Assembly (NCBI GenBank): GCA_018065305.1
Contig: JAGHTO010000052.1
Coordinates: forward strand, 1 to 48,080
DNA length: 48,080 nt
DNA from: Candidatus Cacconaster scatequi
GTDB lineage: Bacteria; Bacteroidota; Bacteroidia; Bacteroidales; UBA932
Direction: 5' to 3'
Position numbers and translations under genes: made by a program
Notes under the pieces: generated by a model
Databases searched by the model: none
What the model saw: only the letters and a program-made list of their open reading frames with translations
What the model was told of the DNA's origin: nothing
In this document: positions 9,040-17,278 of the stretch, in pieces
How the letters are laid out: every line of letters begins with the position of its first letter
How positions within the stretch are numbered: position 1 is the stretch's first letter

Positions 9040-10965
9040 CTACTTCGTCAATTCTTTGATTTTGAGGGGGATGTCGCTATTCTCGTAAGATCCGAGAAAT
9101 TCTGCAGAATGAGGCCCGTAGGCAAATACGGGAAGTATCGCAGGTGTATGGTCATTGCTGAAATAGAGGCCCATTATGCGACCTGTCTCCCTGTTTCCGT
9201 CAAGGAGTACGAGGCCGCCTGTCTCGTGGTCGGCGGATACGACAACGAGAGTCTCGCCATCCTCATCCGCGAACTTGAGGGCCTCGGCAATCGCCAGGTC
9301 GAAACTGAAAGTCTCCAGAACAGATGCAGGAAGGCACATGGAATGTCCTGCATAGTCTATCTTGGCCCCTTCCACCATCAGGAAGAAACCGTCTTTATTC
9401 ATTTTTTGCAGGCTGTTTATCGTCCGCCTCGTCGCTTCAGCAAGACTGTTGATATTCTTCTCATTGGTTGCCTGATCAAGACGTTCATCGAGGCAAATGA
9501 CCTTTCCCTTCTGCGAATCGATTCCGGTGTAGTCGTCTATGATACTGAAACCTTTGTCCTTCAATTCCTTCATAAGGTTCAACCCGTCATTCCTGCGGGT
9601 GAAGTCCTTGCGTCCGCTGCCGCAGACTATGTCAACCTTCGATTTCAAGAGGTCCGCCGTCAGGTCATCTGACTCATCACGTTCGGTGTTATGGCCGAAG
9701 AAGGCTGCCGGAGTGGCATCGGCAACGTCCCCAAGGGTCAGGATACCCGTAGCCTTGCCCTTTTCAGCGAACCAATCGGTAAGTGAAGGGTATTCCTTGC
9801 CGTCAACAGAAGATGCGATGTGTCTGTTGGCATTCTTCTCACCGGTGGCAAGAGCACTGCCGGCTGCTGCGGAATCGGTGGTGAACTGGTCGAGGGCGTT
9901 GTTGTGCTGGAAGCCTACAAATTTCATGTTGAACATCGTCAGACCGCGGTTTGCGTAGTCTCCCGCAAAAATCTGATTGAGTCCCATACCGTCACCGATA
10001 AGGAAAATAACGTTCTTGATTTTCCTGTCGGCATTGTCAGAACGGTATGTGGGGGTATAGACCTCGATGCCCTTGCTGAGTTGAAGTTTGGAGTGCTGGA
10101 AGCCCGCAAAATCACGGGTCGCCTTGTCCAACTTATTGGTAGTGGAAACCGCATCCTGAGTAGAACTTTTGACTCCTATCTGAAAATTCTTGTCACCCCA
10201 GCGGGAGAAGAACATGGTACATTGTTCAGGATTGTCCGTATTGAAATAATCAATCCCATAATTATAGAAAGTGTAGTATGCCGTAAGCGTCTCGGGCGCC
10301 CCCCAGAAACGTATCGGCTTACCCATATCGTGAACCTTCCCGATAACATTCATCAGTTTGTCTTCCTGATCCTTGACAGGGGCACCCTTGCCGTTCCAAT
10401 GGGCATAGTCCGTAAAACAGGGGCTGAAAAGCGCAATCTGCTTGAGCTGCTCTTCGGTATAGGTCATGTCAACGTCGCCGTCGTACATTATCCAGGAAGG
10501 ATATTTCGGGAAATCCGCAGGAGCAGGTCTGTTGCCGGTAATGACAACTCTGACACCCTGAGTGGCAAACACATCAGGATATTTTTCAAGGGCGGCCACG
10601 ATGGCTGACATCGTAGGTTCAGTCTCTTCCTTTATGTCAACGAGTATCTGGAGAGGCTTGGACGGATCCTTGTAGGGATGTCCGTTGTTCTGACGGAACA
10701 TCTTCACGGCAGGCTCGACATAGAGAGCCTCGAAAGTCCTTTCGGGCTTGACATCCTCTTTGTTGTGAGCCACGAGCAGCTTGCCGTCGATATAGTAGAG
10801 GTCGCTCTCGACGGAGGCCACACCCTGAGCGTACGCCTGATAGAAAGGAACATTACGGTCATAGTCATTGTGTGAATGAATCAGAATGGGGGCCTGAGCA
10901 TTTGCAAGCCCGGCAAAAAGCAGCGCCGCATACGTAAAAGCGGCGATTCGGAATAAAATTTTCAT
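9040..10965 (-). CDS. GDPD-like phosphodiesterase / alkaline phosphatase fusion, secreted
   Basis: This is a 641-residue two-domain exoprotein with a signal peptide (to ~24). Residues ~26-290 form a PI-PLC/glycerophosphodiesterase-type TIM barrel. The catalytic-type residues are His30 and His32 in ILIHSHNDY, Glu53 and Asp55 in SVESDLYYIDG, and His67 in LLVAHN. Residues ~315-641 form a PhoA-type alkaline phosphatase: VIFLIGDGMG metal site, TTDSAAAGSALATG with the nucleophile Ser, GHNTERD, VEGAKIDYAGH, SADHETGG and a final His in NDHTPAILPVFAYG. The metal and nucleophile motifs of both halves look intact. A two-step role is inferred: cleaving a phosphodiester and then removing the phosphate. 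It opens the operon with the GH63-type enzyme and ROK kinase, behind a TATATTTG element. Confidence 0.9.
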   Translation of the reverse strand: MKILFRIAAFTYAALLFAGLANAQAPILIHSHNDYDRNVPFYQAYAQGVASVESDLYYIDGKLLVAHNKEDVKPERTFEALYVEPAVKMFRQNNGHPYKDPSKPLQILVDIKEETEPTMSAIVAALEKYPDVFATQGVRVVITGNRPAPADFPKYPSWIMYDGDVDMTYTEEQLKQIALFSPCFTDYAHWNGKGAPVKDQEDKLMNVIGKVHDMGKPIRFWGAPETLTAYYTFYNYGIDYFNTDNPEQCTMFFSRWGDKNFQIGVKSSTQDAVSTTNKLDKATRDFAGFQHSKLQLSKGIEVYTPTYRSDNADRKIKNVIFLIGDGMGLNQIFAGDYANRGLTMFNMKFVGFQHNNALDQFTTDSAAAGSALATGEKNANRHIASSVDGKEYPSLTDWFAEKGKATGILTLGDVADATPAAFFGHNTERDESDDLTADLLKSKVDIVCGSGRKDFTRRNDGLNLMKELKDKGFSIIDDYTGIDSQKGKVICLDERLDQATNEKNINSLAEATRRTINSLQKMNKDGFFLMVEGAKIDYAGHSMCLPASVLETFSFDLAIAEALKFADEDGETLVVVSADHETGGLVLLDGNRETGRIMGLYFSNDHTPAILPVFAYGPHSAEFLGSYENSDIPLKIKELTK

Positions 10966-10987
10966 ATTTTTACACTTAAGCTATCCA

Positions 10988-11026
10988 CAAATATAAACAA
11001 TTTAATTCATATTCTTGCTACCTTTG
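10988..11026. promoter_or_regulatory. Divergent promoters for the phosphatase operon (-) and DUF6057 gene (+)
   Basis: Reading minus, TATATTTG at 10995-10988 fits the -7 TAnnTTTG consensus, 22 bp before the phosphatase ATG. Reading plus, TACCTTTG at 11019-11026 is the -7 for DUF6057. It overlaps a possible GTG start at 11026, which argues that translation starts at ATG 11041 instead. Confidence 0.6.
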
Positions 11027-11040
11027 TGTCGACCGAAACT

Positions 11041-12753
11041 ATGGGACAGGTGGAAAAACACATCAGACCGGCACTGGCGGCAATCATTTTTGCCGCGGTG
11101 ACACTCTTTTTCGGAGTGCTCTACCCATACCATATATATCATCAGGAGCAGTTCCAACTTTTTGAGTGGACTGCCGGATATTTTCTGACAGTGATATCCG
11201 CTCCCGGAGGATTTGCCGACTGGGCCGGCCGCTTCTTCACCCAATTTTTCATTTTCAGTTGGGCCGGAGCTGTGATAACAGGGGTTCTTGTCACCGCAAT
11301 CTATGTGCTTGTCTGCCGAATAGCGCGAGGCAAATCTTTAGTCTCCAAAGTATTGATGGTTGTACCCGCCGCTGCGTTCTCCCTCTTTTTGACCGATGAA
11401 CGGGCTCTTGCGGGGGCTTTGGTGGCGGTGATTCTGTCTTTGGGCGCCGTATGCACAGCCCAGGCAATCAGCAATGTCCGAACCCGGGCCATTTTCGTTG
11501 TTGCAGCAACGCCCGTCCTCTACTGGCTCTGCGGGCCAGTGGTCGTGTTGCTGCCTCTGCTTGAAGCAAGGGATGTCCACCCCTCCGCATTCGCATGCGC
11601 ATTGATTCTTGCAGTCATCACACCTCTTTCCGCATCCCTTGCACTTCACTACGGAATCAAGTCCCTGTTGACAGGAGTCCATTATTTCAGATACATCACA
11701 GTAGTGCCCGTCCTTCTATGGGTTGCAGTACTCATCACGGTGATTTTCTGTCATTTGCCGGATATCAGAATAAAAAATGGAACCATCGGCACAATCCTGG
11801 CCTCCGTCTGCCTGATTGCCGTCATCTCAATCTGGGTCTCAACCGTCAGAAAAGCGGCGGATTTCACAAAGGAGGAGATGATGGCATACGACTATATGTC
11901 CCGTTGCCAACAGTGGGATGACATTGTCGGCAAAGCCCGGACAAAGCATCCGGACAGGCCGCTTTCAGTCAGCTGCCTCAACCTGGCCCTCTCGCAAACG
12001 GGGGAACTGCCTGAAGAGATGTTCAGTTTCTATCAGAACGGAACCACCGGCCTGTTCCCCACTCTGTCAAGAGTATTCACAACCCCACTTTCCACCGCGG
12101 AAATTTTCTGGCATCTCGGGCTGATAAATGCGGCCCAGCACTTCACTTTTGAGGCTCAGGAGGCCATTCCGGATTTCCAGAAAAGCGGCAGATGTTACAG
12201 GCGTCTTGCCGAGACCAACCTTGTCAACGGAGATTACGCGGTAGCCGGCAAATACCTCAACTCCCTGTCCCACACATTGTTCTACAGAAACTGGGCACTG
12301 GGCACGGCCAAACTTCTGGGAGATGAGGCCGCCATATCCGCCCACCCCCTGTATGGGAAGTTGAGAAATCTCCGCAACAACGGAAAAGACAACTGGTTCA
12401 AGGATACTGCCGTGGACTCCGTTCTTCTCGACATTGCAGCAAAACATCCTGACTATGAGCCCGTAAGGGAATATATACTCGCCTGGTATCTGCTCGACTG
12501 CAACCTCGATGCCTTCGTAAAACATTTCGGCAACAACCTGCAGAGTCCCGCCGCCAAGTCATATCAGGAAGCATATCTGATGTATATGCTTGATCACCAG
12601 CTTCCCATAGAAAACGCACCTTCCTTTGTAGAGAGAGCCACGACAGAGAGATTCCAAAGATTCATAAAGGACGTGCAGAAGGGACAGGCCAAAGCTTTCA
12701 TCACCCGGACCTACGGGGACACATATTGGTATTACGTGCTTTACAGAAGGTGA
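11041..12753 (+). CDS. DUF6057 family polytopic membrane protein
   Basis: About 570 residues. The N-terminal ~270 residues hold roughly eight or nine hydrophobic helices (examples AALAAIIFAAVTLFFGVLYPY, YFLTVISAPGGFADW, AVLITVIFCHLP). The rest is soluble and alpha-helical with tetratricopeptide-like spacing (CLNLALSQTGELPEEMF, LAETNLVNGDYAVAGKYLNSL). This layout matches DUF6057, a Bacteroidetes family of unknown function. I chose ATG 11041 over GTG 11026 because the -7 element covers 11019-11026. The next gene begins 1 bp after the stop, so the pair is cotranscribed; a joint envelope role with the haem-motif beta-propeller lipoprotein is likely, but the function is unknown. Confidence 0.8.
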   Translation: MGQVEKHIRPALAAIIFAAVTLFFGVLYPYHIYHQEQFQLFEWTAGYFLTVISAPGGFADWAGRFFTQFFIFSWAGAVITGVLVTAIYVLVCRIARGKSLVSKVLMVVPAAAFSLFLTDERALAGALVAVILSLGAVCTAQAISNVRTRAIFVVAATPVLYWLCGPVVVLLPLLEARDVHPSAFACALILAVITPLSASLALHYGIKSLLTGVHYFRYITVVPVLLWVAVLITVIFCHLPDIRIKNGTIGTILASVCLIAVISIWVSTVRKAADFTKEEMMAYDYMSRCQQWDDIVGKARTKHPDRPLSVSCLNLALSQTGELPEEMFSFYQNGTTGLFPTLSRVFTTPLSTAEIFWHLGLINAAQHFTFEAQEAIPDFQKSGRCYRRLAETNLVNGDYAVAGKYLNSLSHTLFYRNWALGTAKLLGDEAAISAHPLYGKLRNLRNNGKDNWFKDTAVDSVLLDIAAKHPDYEPVREYILAWYLLDCNLDAFVKHFGNNLQSPAAKSYQEAYLMYMLDHQLPIENAPSFVERATTERFQRFIKDVQKGQAKAFITRTYGDTYWYYVLYRR

Positions 12754-12754
12754 T

Positions 12755-14191
12755 ATGAGAAAGTTCCTGAATATTATGGCCGTCGTTTCGGTCCTTCTTT
12801 CATCCTGCTCGCAGAGTCTGGAAGAGAAGGTTACGCAGAGATATGTCGGCAACTGCCCGATATACCCGGACTATATGGACGTCACCATCCCCGTCAACAT
12901 AGCGCCATTGAATTTCGACTACACGGTTCCCGAAGCGGAGGATGCCGTAACTACCTTCACGGGCAACGGAATGAGCGTAACGTTCAAAGGTCCGCATATC
13001 AGGTGGAACAACAGGAAATGGAGGAAGATTCTGTCAGCTTCCGCAAACGGGGAGATAACTGTCAAATGTTCCTATCCCGACACCTCCTGGCTCCTGCACG
13101 TAAGCGCTGACGAGATAGACTACGGCCTGACTTACAGATTGATAGAGCCAGGTTACGAATTATACAGCAAAATGGGCATCTACCAAAGGGAGCTCTCCTC
13201 CTTCAGGCAGACCGCCCTCATAGAGAACACCGACGTGGACGGTTGCATCAACTGCCACTCATTCAACCGCTGCAACCCTTCCGACCTGAGCCTGCACGTA
13301 CGCGGGGACCACGGAGCGACCCTACTCCGCAAGGAGGGTACAATGGATGTTTTCAACACGGCCACCGAACATACCGCAGGGCTGTGCGTCTACCCCTACT
13401 GGCATCCTTCCGGCAGGTACATCGCCTACTCCACTAACAACACCCGGCAGGTCTTCCACACTCAGCCGGACAAGTTGGTCGAAGTATTCGACCTTTCGTC
13501 GGATATGCTCATTTACGACACTCAGACCGGCAACCTGATTGATGACAGCATTATCTGCAGAGACGGATATTGGGAGACTTTCCCCGCCTTCTCGCCTGAC
13601 GGGAAAACCCTGTATTTCTGCAGGGCGGCGGCCAAATCCATTCCCGACAGTCTCACCAATGTCAGGTATGACCTGTGCGCCGTAGATTTCGACCCGGCTA
13701 CAGGCGCAGTGGGAGATTCCGTCAGAACCATTGTGGCCGCCTCGGCGTCAGGACACAGTGTATCCTTCCCCAGACCCTCATTTGACGGAAAATACATAAT
13801 GTATACCCTCTCGGACTACGGGCAGTTCTCCATCTGGCATCACGAAGCGGACCTGTGGCTCTACGACACCGTATCCGGAAAATCACGCAGACTGGACGAA
13901 GTCAACAGCAACGATACGGAGAGCTATCACAACTGGAGCAGTACGTCAAGATGGTTCGTCTTCTCCAGCAGAAGGGACGACGGTCTGTTCACCCGTCCCT
14001 ATTTCGCCCATATCTCTGAAAACGGCGTCATCGGCAAACCCTTCCTGCTACCCCAGAAGGATCCCGCACATTTTTATCCGAACCTTTATTTGTCCTACAA
14101 CATACCTGAATTCGTAACGGGAGAGGTGAAATTCAATCACGTCAAGGCGGCACGGCTTCTCAATTCGAAAAAGAGAACTCCGTTCAAATAG
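12755..14191 (+). CDS. PD40/TolB-like beta-propeller lipoprotein with a CxxCH motif
   Basis: This 478-residue protein has a lipoprotein signal (MRKFLNIMAVVSVLLSSCSQ, lipid Cys18). After a ~140-residue N-terminal beta domain comes CINCH at 164-168, a perfect c-type haem attachment motif. The rest is a WD40/PD40-type propeller with repeated blades (YPYWHPSGRYIAYST, FPAFSPDGKTLYFCRAA, FPRPSFDGKYIMYTLSDYG, HNWSSTSRWFVFSSRRDDG). If exported through Sec and matured, it could carry one haem c at the cell envelope. No cytochrome c maturation genes are in the window. It is paired with DUF6057 upstream and overlaps apbE convergently by 8 bp. The function is unknown and electron transfer is only an inference from the motif. 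Confidence 0.8.
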   Translation: MRKFLNIMAVVSVLLSSCSQSLEEKVTQRYVGNCPIYPDYMDVTIPVNIAPLNFDYTVPEAEDAVTTFTGNGMSVTFKGPHIRWNNRKWRKILSASANGEITVKCSYPDTSWLLHVSADEIDYGLTYRLIEPGYELYSKMGIYQRELSSFRQTALIENTDVDGCINCHSFNRCNPSDLSLHVRGDHGATLLRKEGTMDVFNTATEHTAGLCVYPYWHPSGRYIAYSTNNTRQVFHTQPDKLVEVFDLSSDMLIYDTQTGNLIDDSIICRDGYWETFPAFSPDGKTLYFCRAAAKSIPDSLTNVRYDLCAVDFDPATGAVGDSVRTIVAASASGHSVSFPRPSFDGKYIMYTLSDYGQFSIWHHEADLWLYDTVSGKSRRLDEVNSNDTESYHNWSSTSRWFVFSSRRDDGLFTRPYFAHISENGVIGKPFLLPQKDPAHFYPNLYLSYNIPEFVTGEVKFNHVKAARLLNSKKRTPFK

Positions 14192-15188
14192 GTGTGATTG
14201 ACACCTTCATGGAATCCCCTTCACTGTAAATGAGGTAAGATCCGGTATCTGGGATTGTGTCAAGAAATTCCCGGGCTCCTGCGACGCCTTCGACCATAGC
14301 CCAGGTGGCAAAGGCGTCCGCATAAGTGGCATTTTTCGTTATAACCGTGGCACTCAACAGATTGTGGCGCACCGGAGAGCCTGCGCGGGGATCGATTGTA
14401 TGAGCGTACTTCTGTCCGTCCTCTACATAGAACTTCCTGTAATTGCCTGAAGTCACGACTCCGCAATCCGTCACTTCCAGAATATCCTGCAGATTCGCCC
14501 CCTCATCAAAATTGCCGTCGAAAGGCTTGTCGATGCCTATCTTCCACTTTCCGCCACGCGAACTTCTCCCCTTGCAGACAATTTCCCGCCCTACCTCAAC
14601 AAGATAATCAACGCATCCGATTCTCTGAAGTTCGGAAGCCACCGCATCACAGGTATAGCCTTGCGCTATCGCATTGAAATTCAGCTTTGCACGGGGATCC
14701 TTCCTGCAAAGATGAATACCGTCATCCCGCCTTTCAAGAGTCATCTTATCCATCCCGACAAACTGCAGTATACTGTCTATCGCCTCCCTGCTGACAGGCT
14801 TCCTTTTCTCGAAACCGAACCCCCACAGGTCGAAAAGGGGCGCGGCAGAGGGATCGAAGGCGCCTCCACTCATACTCCAAATCTCTTTGGATATGTTGAA
14901 ACACTCTACGAAAAGGGTATCCAACGGAAGGTCTTCCCCGGCATTGACACGCGAAAGAAGGGAGCCCTTGTTGTATCCGCTCAGAGAGTTGTCGATATTC
15001 TTCAATGTGCTGTCTATCAATTCAGAGGTCTGCTGAAGAGAGACACCCTTCGGAAGATTGCAGATGACGTGATAAGTCCCACCCTGAGCATCGCCCGTTA
15101 TCAGGACATAGTTGTCCCGGGTGCATCCTGCCGACAGAAGAGACAGTCCGAGGATTGATGACAAAAAGAAAAGTTTCCGGATTGTCAT
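14184..15188 (-). CDS. apbE: FAD:protein FMN transferase (ApbE), lipoprotein
   Basis: This 334-residue envelope lipoprotein (LSLLSAGCTRDN) attaches FMN through a phosphoester bond to Thr/Ser of target proteins such as NqrB/NqrC or RnfG, using FAD. Family landmarks are present: GGTYHVI near 37, GGAFDPSAAPLFDLWGFG, NFNAIAQGYTCDAVA (the divergent form of D-GGIAKGY), VEVGREIVCKG, HTIDPRAGSPV, and the metal-site region TYADAFATWAMV. Its flavinylation targets are not in this window. It converges on the haem-motif lipoprotein gene and is transcribed divergently from the FISUMP gene from a compact shared promoter. Confidence 0.94.
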   Translation of the reverse strand: MTIRKLFFLSSILGLSLLSAGCTRDNYVLITGDAQGGTYHVICNLPKGVSLQQTSELIDSTLKNIDNSLSGYNKGSLLSRVNAGEDLPLDTLFVECFNISKEIWSMSGGAFDPSAAPLFDLWGFGFEKRKPVSREAIDSILQFVGMDKMTLERRDDGIHLCRKDPRAKLNFNAIAQGYTCDAVASELQRIGCVDYLVEVGREIVCKGRSSRGGKWKIGIDKPFDGNFDEGANLQDILEVTDCGVVTSGNYRKFYVEDGQKYAHTIDPRAGSPVRHNLLSATVITKNATYADAFATWAMVEGVAGAREFLDTIPDTGSYLIYSEGDSMKVSITPI

Positions 15189-15197
15189 AGCACGGTT

Positions 15198-15231
15198 TTT
15201 GCAAATCTACGAAAAATTCGCATCTTTGCAA
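15198..15231. promoter_or_regulatory. Interleaved divergent promoters, apbE (-) and FISUMP gene (+)
   Basis: On the plus strand, TTTG at 15198-15201, 19 bp, then CATCTTTG at 15221-15228. On the minus strand, TTG at 15231-15229, 19 bp, then TAGATTTG at 15209-15202. The -7 elements are 11 bp apart and each -33 touches the opposite -7. The predicted leaders are only about 7-9 nt. Confidence 0.65.
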
Positions 15232-15242
15232 GATATAATCCG

Positions 15243-16283
15243 ATGACGATGGAAAGGATTCGAAAAGTCACTGTTCTGTTAATTGCGGCAACCTCAATGG
15301 TTGCTCTCATCTCCTCCTGCGAAAAGGAAGAGGAGTCCAAGGCCTATCAGATGGATGGGACCATCGTGCTGGATTGCCCCAGATATGTGGCTTGCGGAGA
15401 ACTTCTCACTTTGACAACCGGAGGAATACAGGTTCCCGAAGACCCGGACTATCTGTGGTATGTCTTCCCGATGTACACCGATTCCCTCAAGGGCAATACG
15501 GTCACTCTTCAGTTCCCCGACACCTCAGCCGAATTCAGACTGTCGATATCAGCCAAATATTCAGGTTTTTACGAATCCTATACCAGCGCTAAAATCACTT
15601 CTGTCGACACCTCTTCTTCCGGTTCCTTCTACGGTACCCTGCCGGGTGACGGCGTCATTTTCGACAACAGGGACGGACAATATTATTCTTACGTCACGAT
15701 AGGAAGCCTTGACTGGTTCTCCCAGAATCTGGCATATACCGGTTCCGGTGTCCCATACGAGAAGTCACCGGTTACTCACTCCATTTTCGGACGTTTATAC
15801 TCCTGGGAAGAAGCGACCGGCGGGGAAGAAAGCCGCGGACTCGGTTGCGGTCCTCAGGGCGTATGCCCTCCCGGATGGAGTATCCCCACCAATGAAGACT
15901 GGGAGGATTTCGGAAGGACCGTCTGCGAAGACTTATCCCTGACTTTCTACGACGACTGGGTCGGATCCGCAGAAAAGACCTCGGCGAACGCCTATTTTCT
16001 CGACGAAAAGATGTGGCCATACAACCCGGACAACGAACATACCAACGAAACAAGATGGAACGCCGTACCGGTCGGATATTCACAATCCGGGCATGCTTCT
16101 TTCGAAGGATTCAACAAATATGGCTTCTGGTGGAGTTCAAGTATGCGGGAAAACGGGCAGGTATACTATCGTTACCAGCATTCGGACATAACCGGATTCC
16201 CTATGGCATCCACTTTCAAGAACGGCATCGGAGCCTCCGTCCGATGCGTCAGACTTTCTCAAACGCAGAAACAATCTTTGTGA
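15243..16283 (+). CDS. FISUMP-domain lipoprotein
   Basis: This 346-residue protein has a lipoprotein signal (VALISSCEKEEE). An Ig-like beta region covers ~35-120. From ~135 comes the Fibrobacter succinogenes major paralogous domain: VTIGSLDWFSQNLAYTG, GRLYSWEEATG, CPPGWSIPTNEDWEDF, YGFWWSSSMRENG, and the ending GASVRCVRL. This domain is C-type-lectin-like in appearance and common in surface proteins of Bacteroidota and Fibrobacter, with no firm function. Two ATGs are possible (15243 and 15249). The 3' end overlaps the convergent phoH gene by 35 bp. Confidence 0.88.
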   Translation: MTMERIRKVTVLLIAATSMVALISSCEKEEESKAYQMDGTIVLDCPRYVACGELLTLTTGGIQVPEDPDYLWYVFPMYTDSLKGNTVTLQFPDTSAEFRLSISAKYSGFYESYTSAKITSVDTSSSGSFYGTLPGDGVIFDNRDGQYYSYVTIGSLDWFSQNLAYTGSGVPYEKSPVTHSIFGRLYSWEEATGGEESRGLGCGPQGVCPPGWSIPTNEDWEDFGRTVCEDLSLTFYDDWVGSAEKTSANAYFLDEKMWPYNPDNEHTNETRWNAVPVGYSQSGHASFEGFNKYGFWWSSSMRENGQVYYRYQHSDITGFPMASTFKNGIGASVRCVRLSQTQKQSL

Positions 16284-17193
16284 CAAGCGGATGGCGGACA
16301 ATGTCCTCCTTGCCGAATTCCACTATGCTCACACCGTTGATGTCCCTCACAAGTTCTATGCACCTTGTGAGCCCGGAATCATTGCGGTTCGGAAGGTCTA
16401 TCTGGGTTGCATCTCCCGTAACTATGAACTTCGAGTCATTGCCCATTCTGGTGAGGAACATCTTGAGCTGCCCCAGGGAGGTGTTCTGAGCCTCATCCAG
16501 AATGACAAAGGCCCTGTCCAGAGTGCGTCCCCTCATATAAGCGAGCGGCGCAATCTGAATAACCCCTTCTTCCATAAACGACTGCAGTTTCTTTGCGGGA
16601 ATCATATCACCCAGAGCATCATACAGCGGTTGGAGATACGGGTCCAGCTTGTCTTTCAAATCTCCGGGAAGGAAACCCAGCCTCTCGCCGGCCTCAACTG
16701 CAGGGCGGGTCAGAATCAACCGTTTAACCTCCCTGTTTTTCAACGCCCTTACCGCCAACGCTATGGCCGTATATGTCTTTCCGCTTCCGGCGGGGCCCAA
16801 CGCAAACAGCAGGTCGTTCTGATAATATTCGCTGACCATCTTCTTCTGGTTGACGGTACGAGCCTTGATTGCCCTGCCCTCCGTGCTGAACACAATTATA
16901 CTCTCTTTTGTCTGTGATATCTCCACCTGACCGGTCTCGACATTCCCACCGAAAATGGATTCAACGTCGTATTCCGACAGGTGCGACTTCCTTGCGGCCA
17001 TCCCGGAAAGCAACTTGAACTTCTCCTCGAACTCCCCGATATCCCCCGCGGCGCCCGCCACATATATCTCCGACCCTCTGGCTACAGCCTTCACTTTGGG
17101 GAAATGAGACACAAACTGGTTGAAAATCCGGTTGTTGACTCCGAAAACGGCCACGGGGTCAACCTGCTCAAGCGATAAATACTTCTCCGTCAT
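16249..17193 (-). CDS. phoH: PhoH family ATPase (PhoH-like)
   Basis: About 314 residues starting MTEKYLSLEQVDPVAVFGVNN. A KH-like N-terminal region (residues ~1-90) precedes the PhoH ATPase domain, which has Walker A GPAGSGKTYTA, Walker B VILDEAQNTS, and PhoH-typical blocks LTRPAVEAGERLGFLPGD and MFLTRMGNDSKFIVTGDATQIDLP. PhoH proteins are cytosolic, RNA-linked NTPases; the exact role is uncertain. An upstream in-frame extension to 17466 is possible on paper, but it would run antisense through gcvT and past the promoter, so I start at 17193. It is divergent from gcvT. Confidence 0.94.
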   Translation of the reverse strand: MTEKYLSLEQVDPVAVFGVNNRIFNQFVSHFPKVKAVARGSEIYVAGAAGDIGEFEEKFKLLSGMAARKSHLSEYDVESIFGGNVETGQVEISQTKESIIVFSTEGRAIKARTVNQKKMVSEYYQNDLLFALGPAGSGKTYTAIALAVRALKNREVKRLILTRPAVEAGERLGFLPGDLKDKLDPYLQPLYDALGDMIPAKKLQSFMEEGVIQIAPLAYMRGRTLDRAFVILDEAQNTSLGQLKMFLTRMGNDSKFIVTGDATQIDLPNRNDSGLTRCIELVRDINGVSIVEFGKEDIVRHPLVTKIVSAFEKV

Positions 17194-17215
17194 ACTGATT
17201 TGATGATTCCAAGTG

Positions 17216-17242
17216 TAAATATACTTAAAATCCGTATATTTG
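17216..17242. promoter_or_regulatory. Compact divergent promoters, phoH (-) and gcvT (+)
   Basis: Minus strand TATATTTA (17223-17216, one base off TAnnTTTG) and plus strand TATATTTG (17235-17242) face away from each other with an 11-bp spacer, the same spacing as at 15.2 and 40.7 kb. The -33 elements are weak on both sides. Confidence 0.5.
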
Positions 17243-17278
17243 CAGTACATACTAATTTTGAAATCAAACGAAACTGAA

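Noticed and set aside
9820-10608. A 262-codon plus-strand open frame inside the phosphatase fusion gene
   Set aside because: It is antisense to two clear domains with intact motifs, shows no family resemblance and has no promoter.
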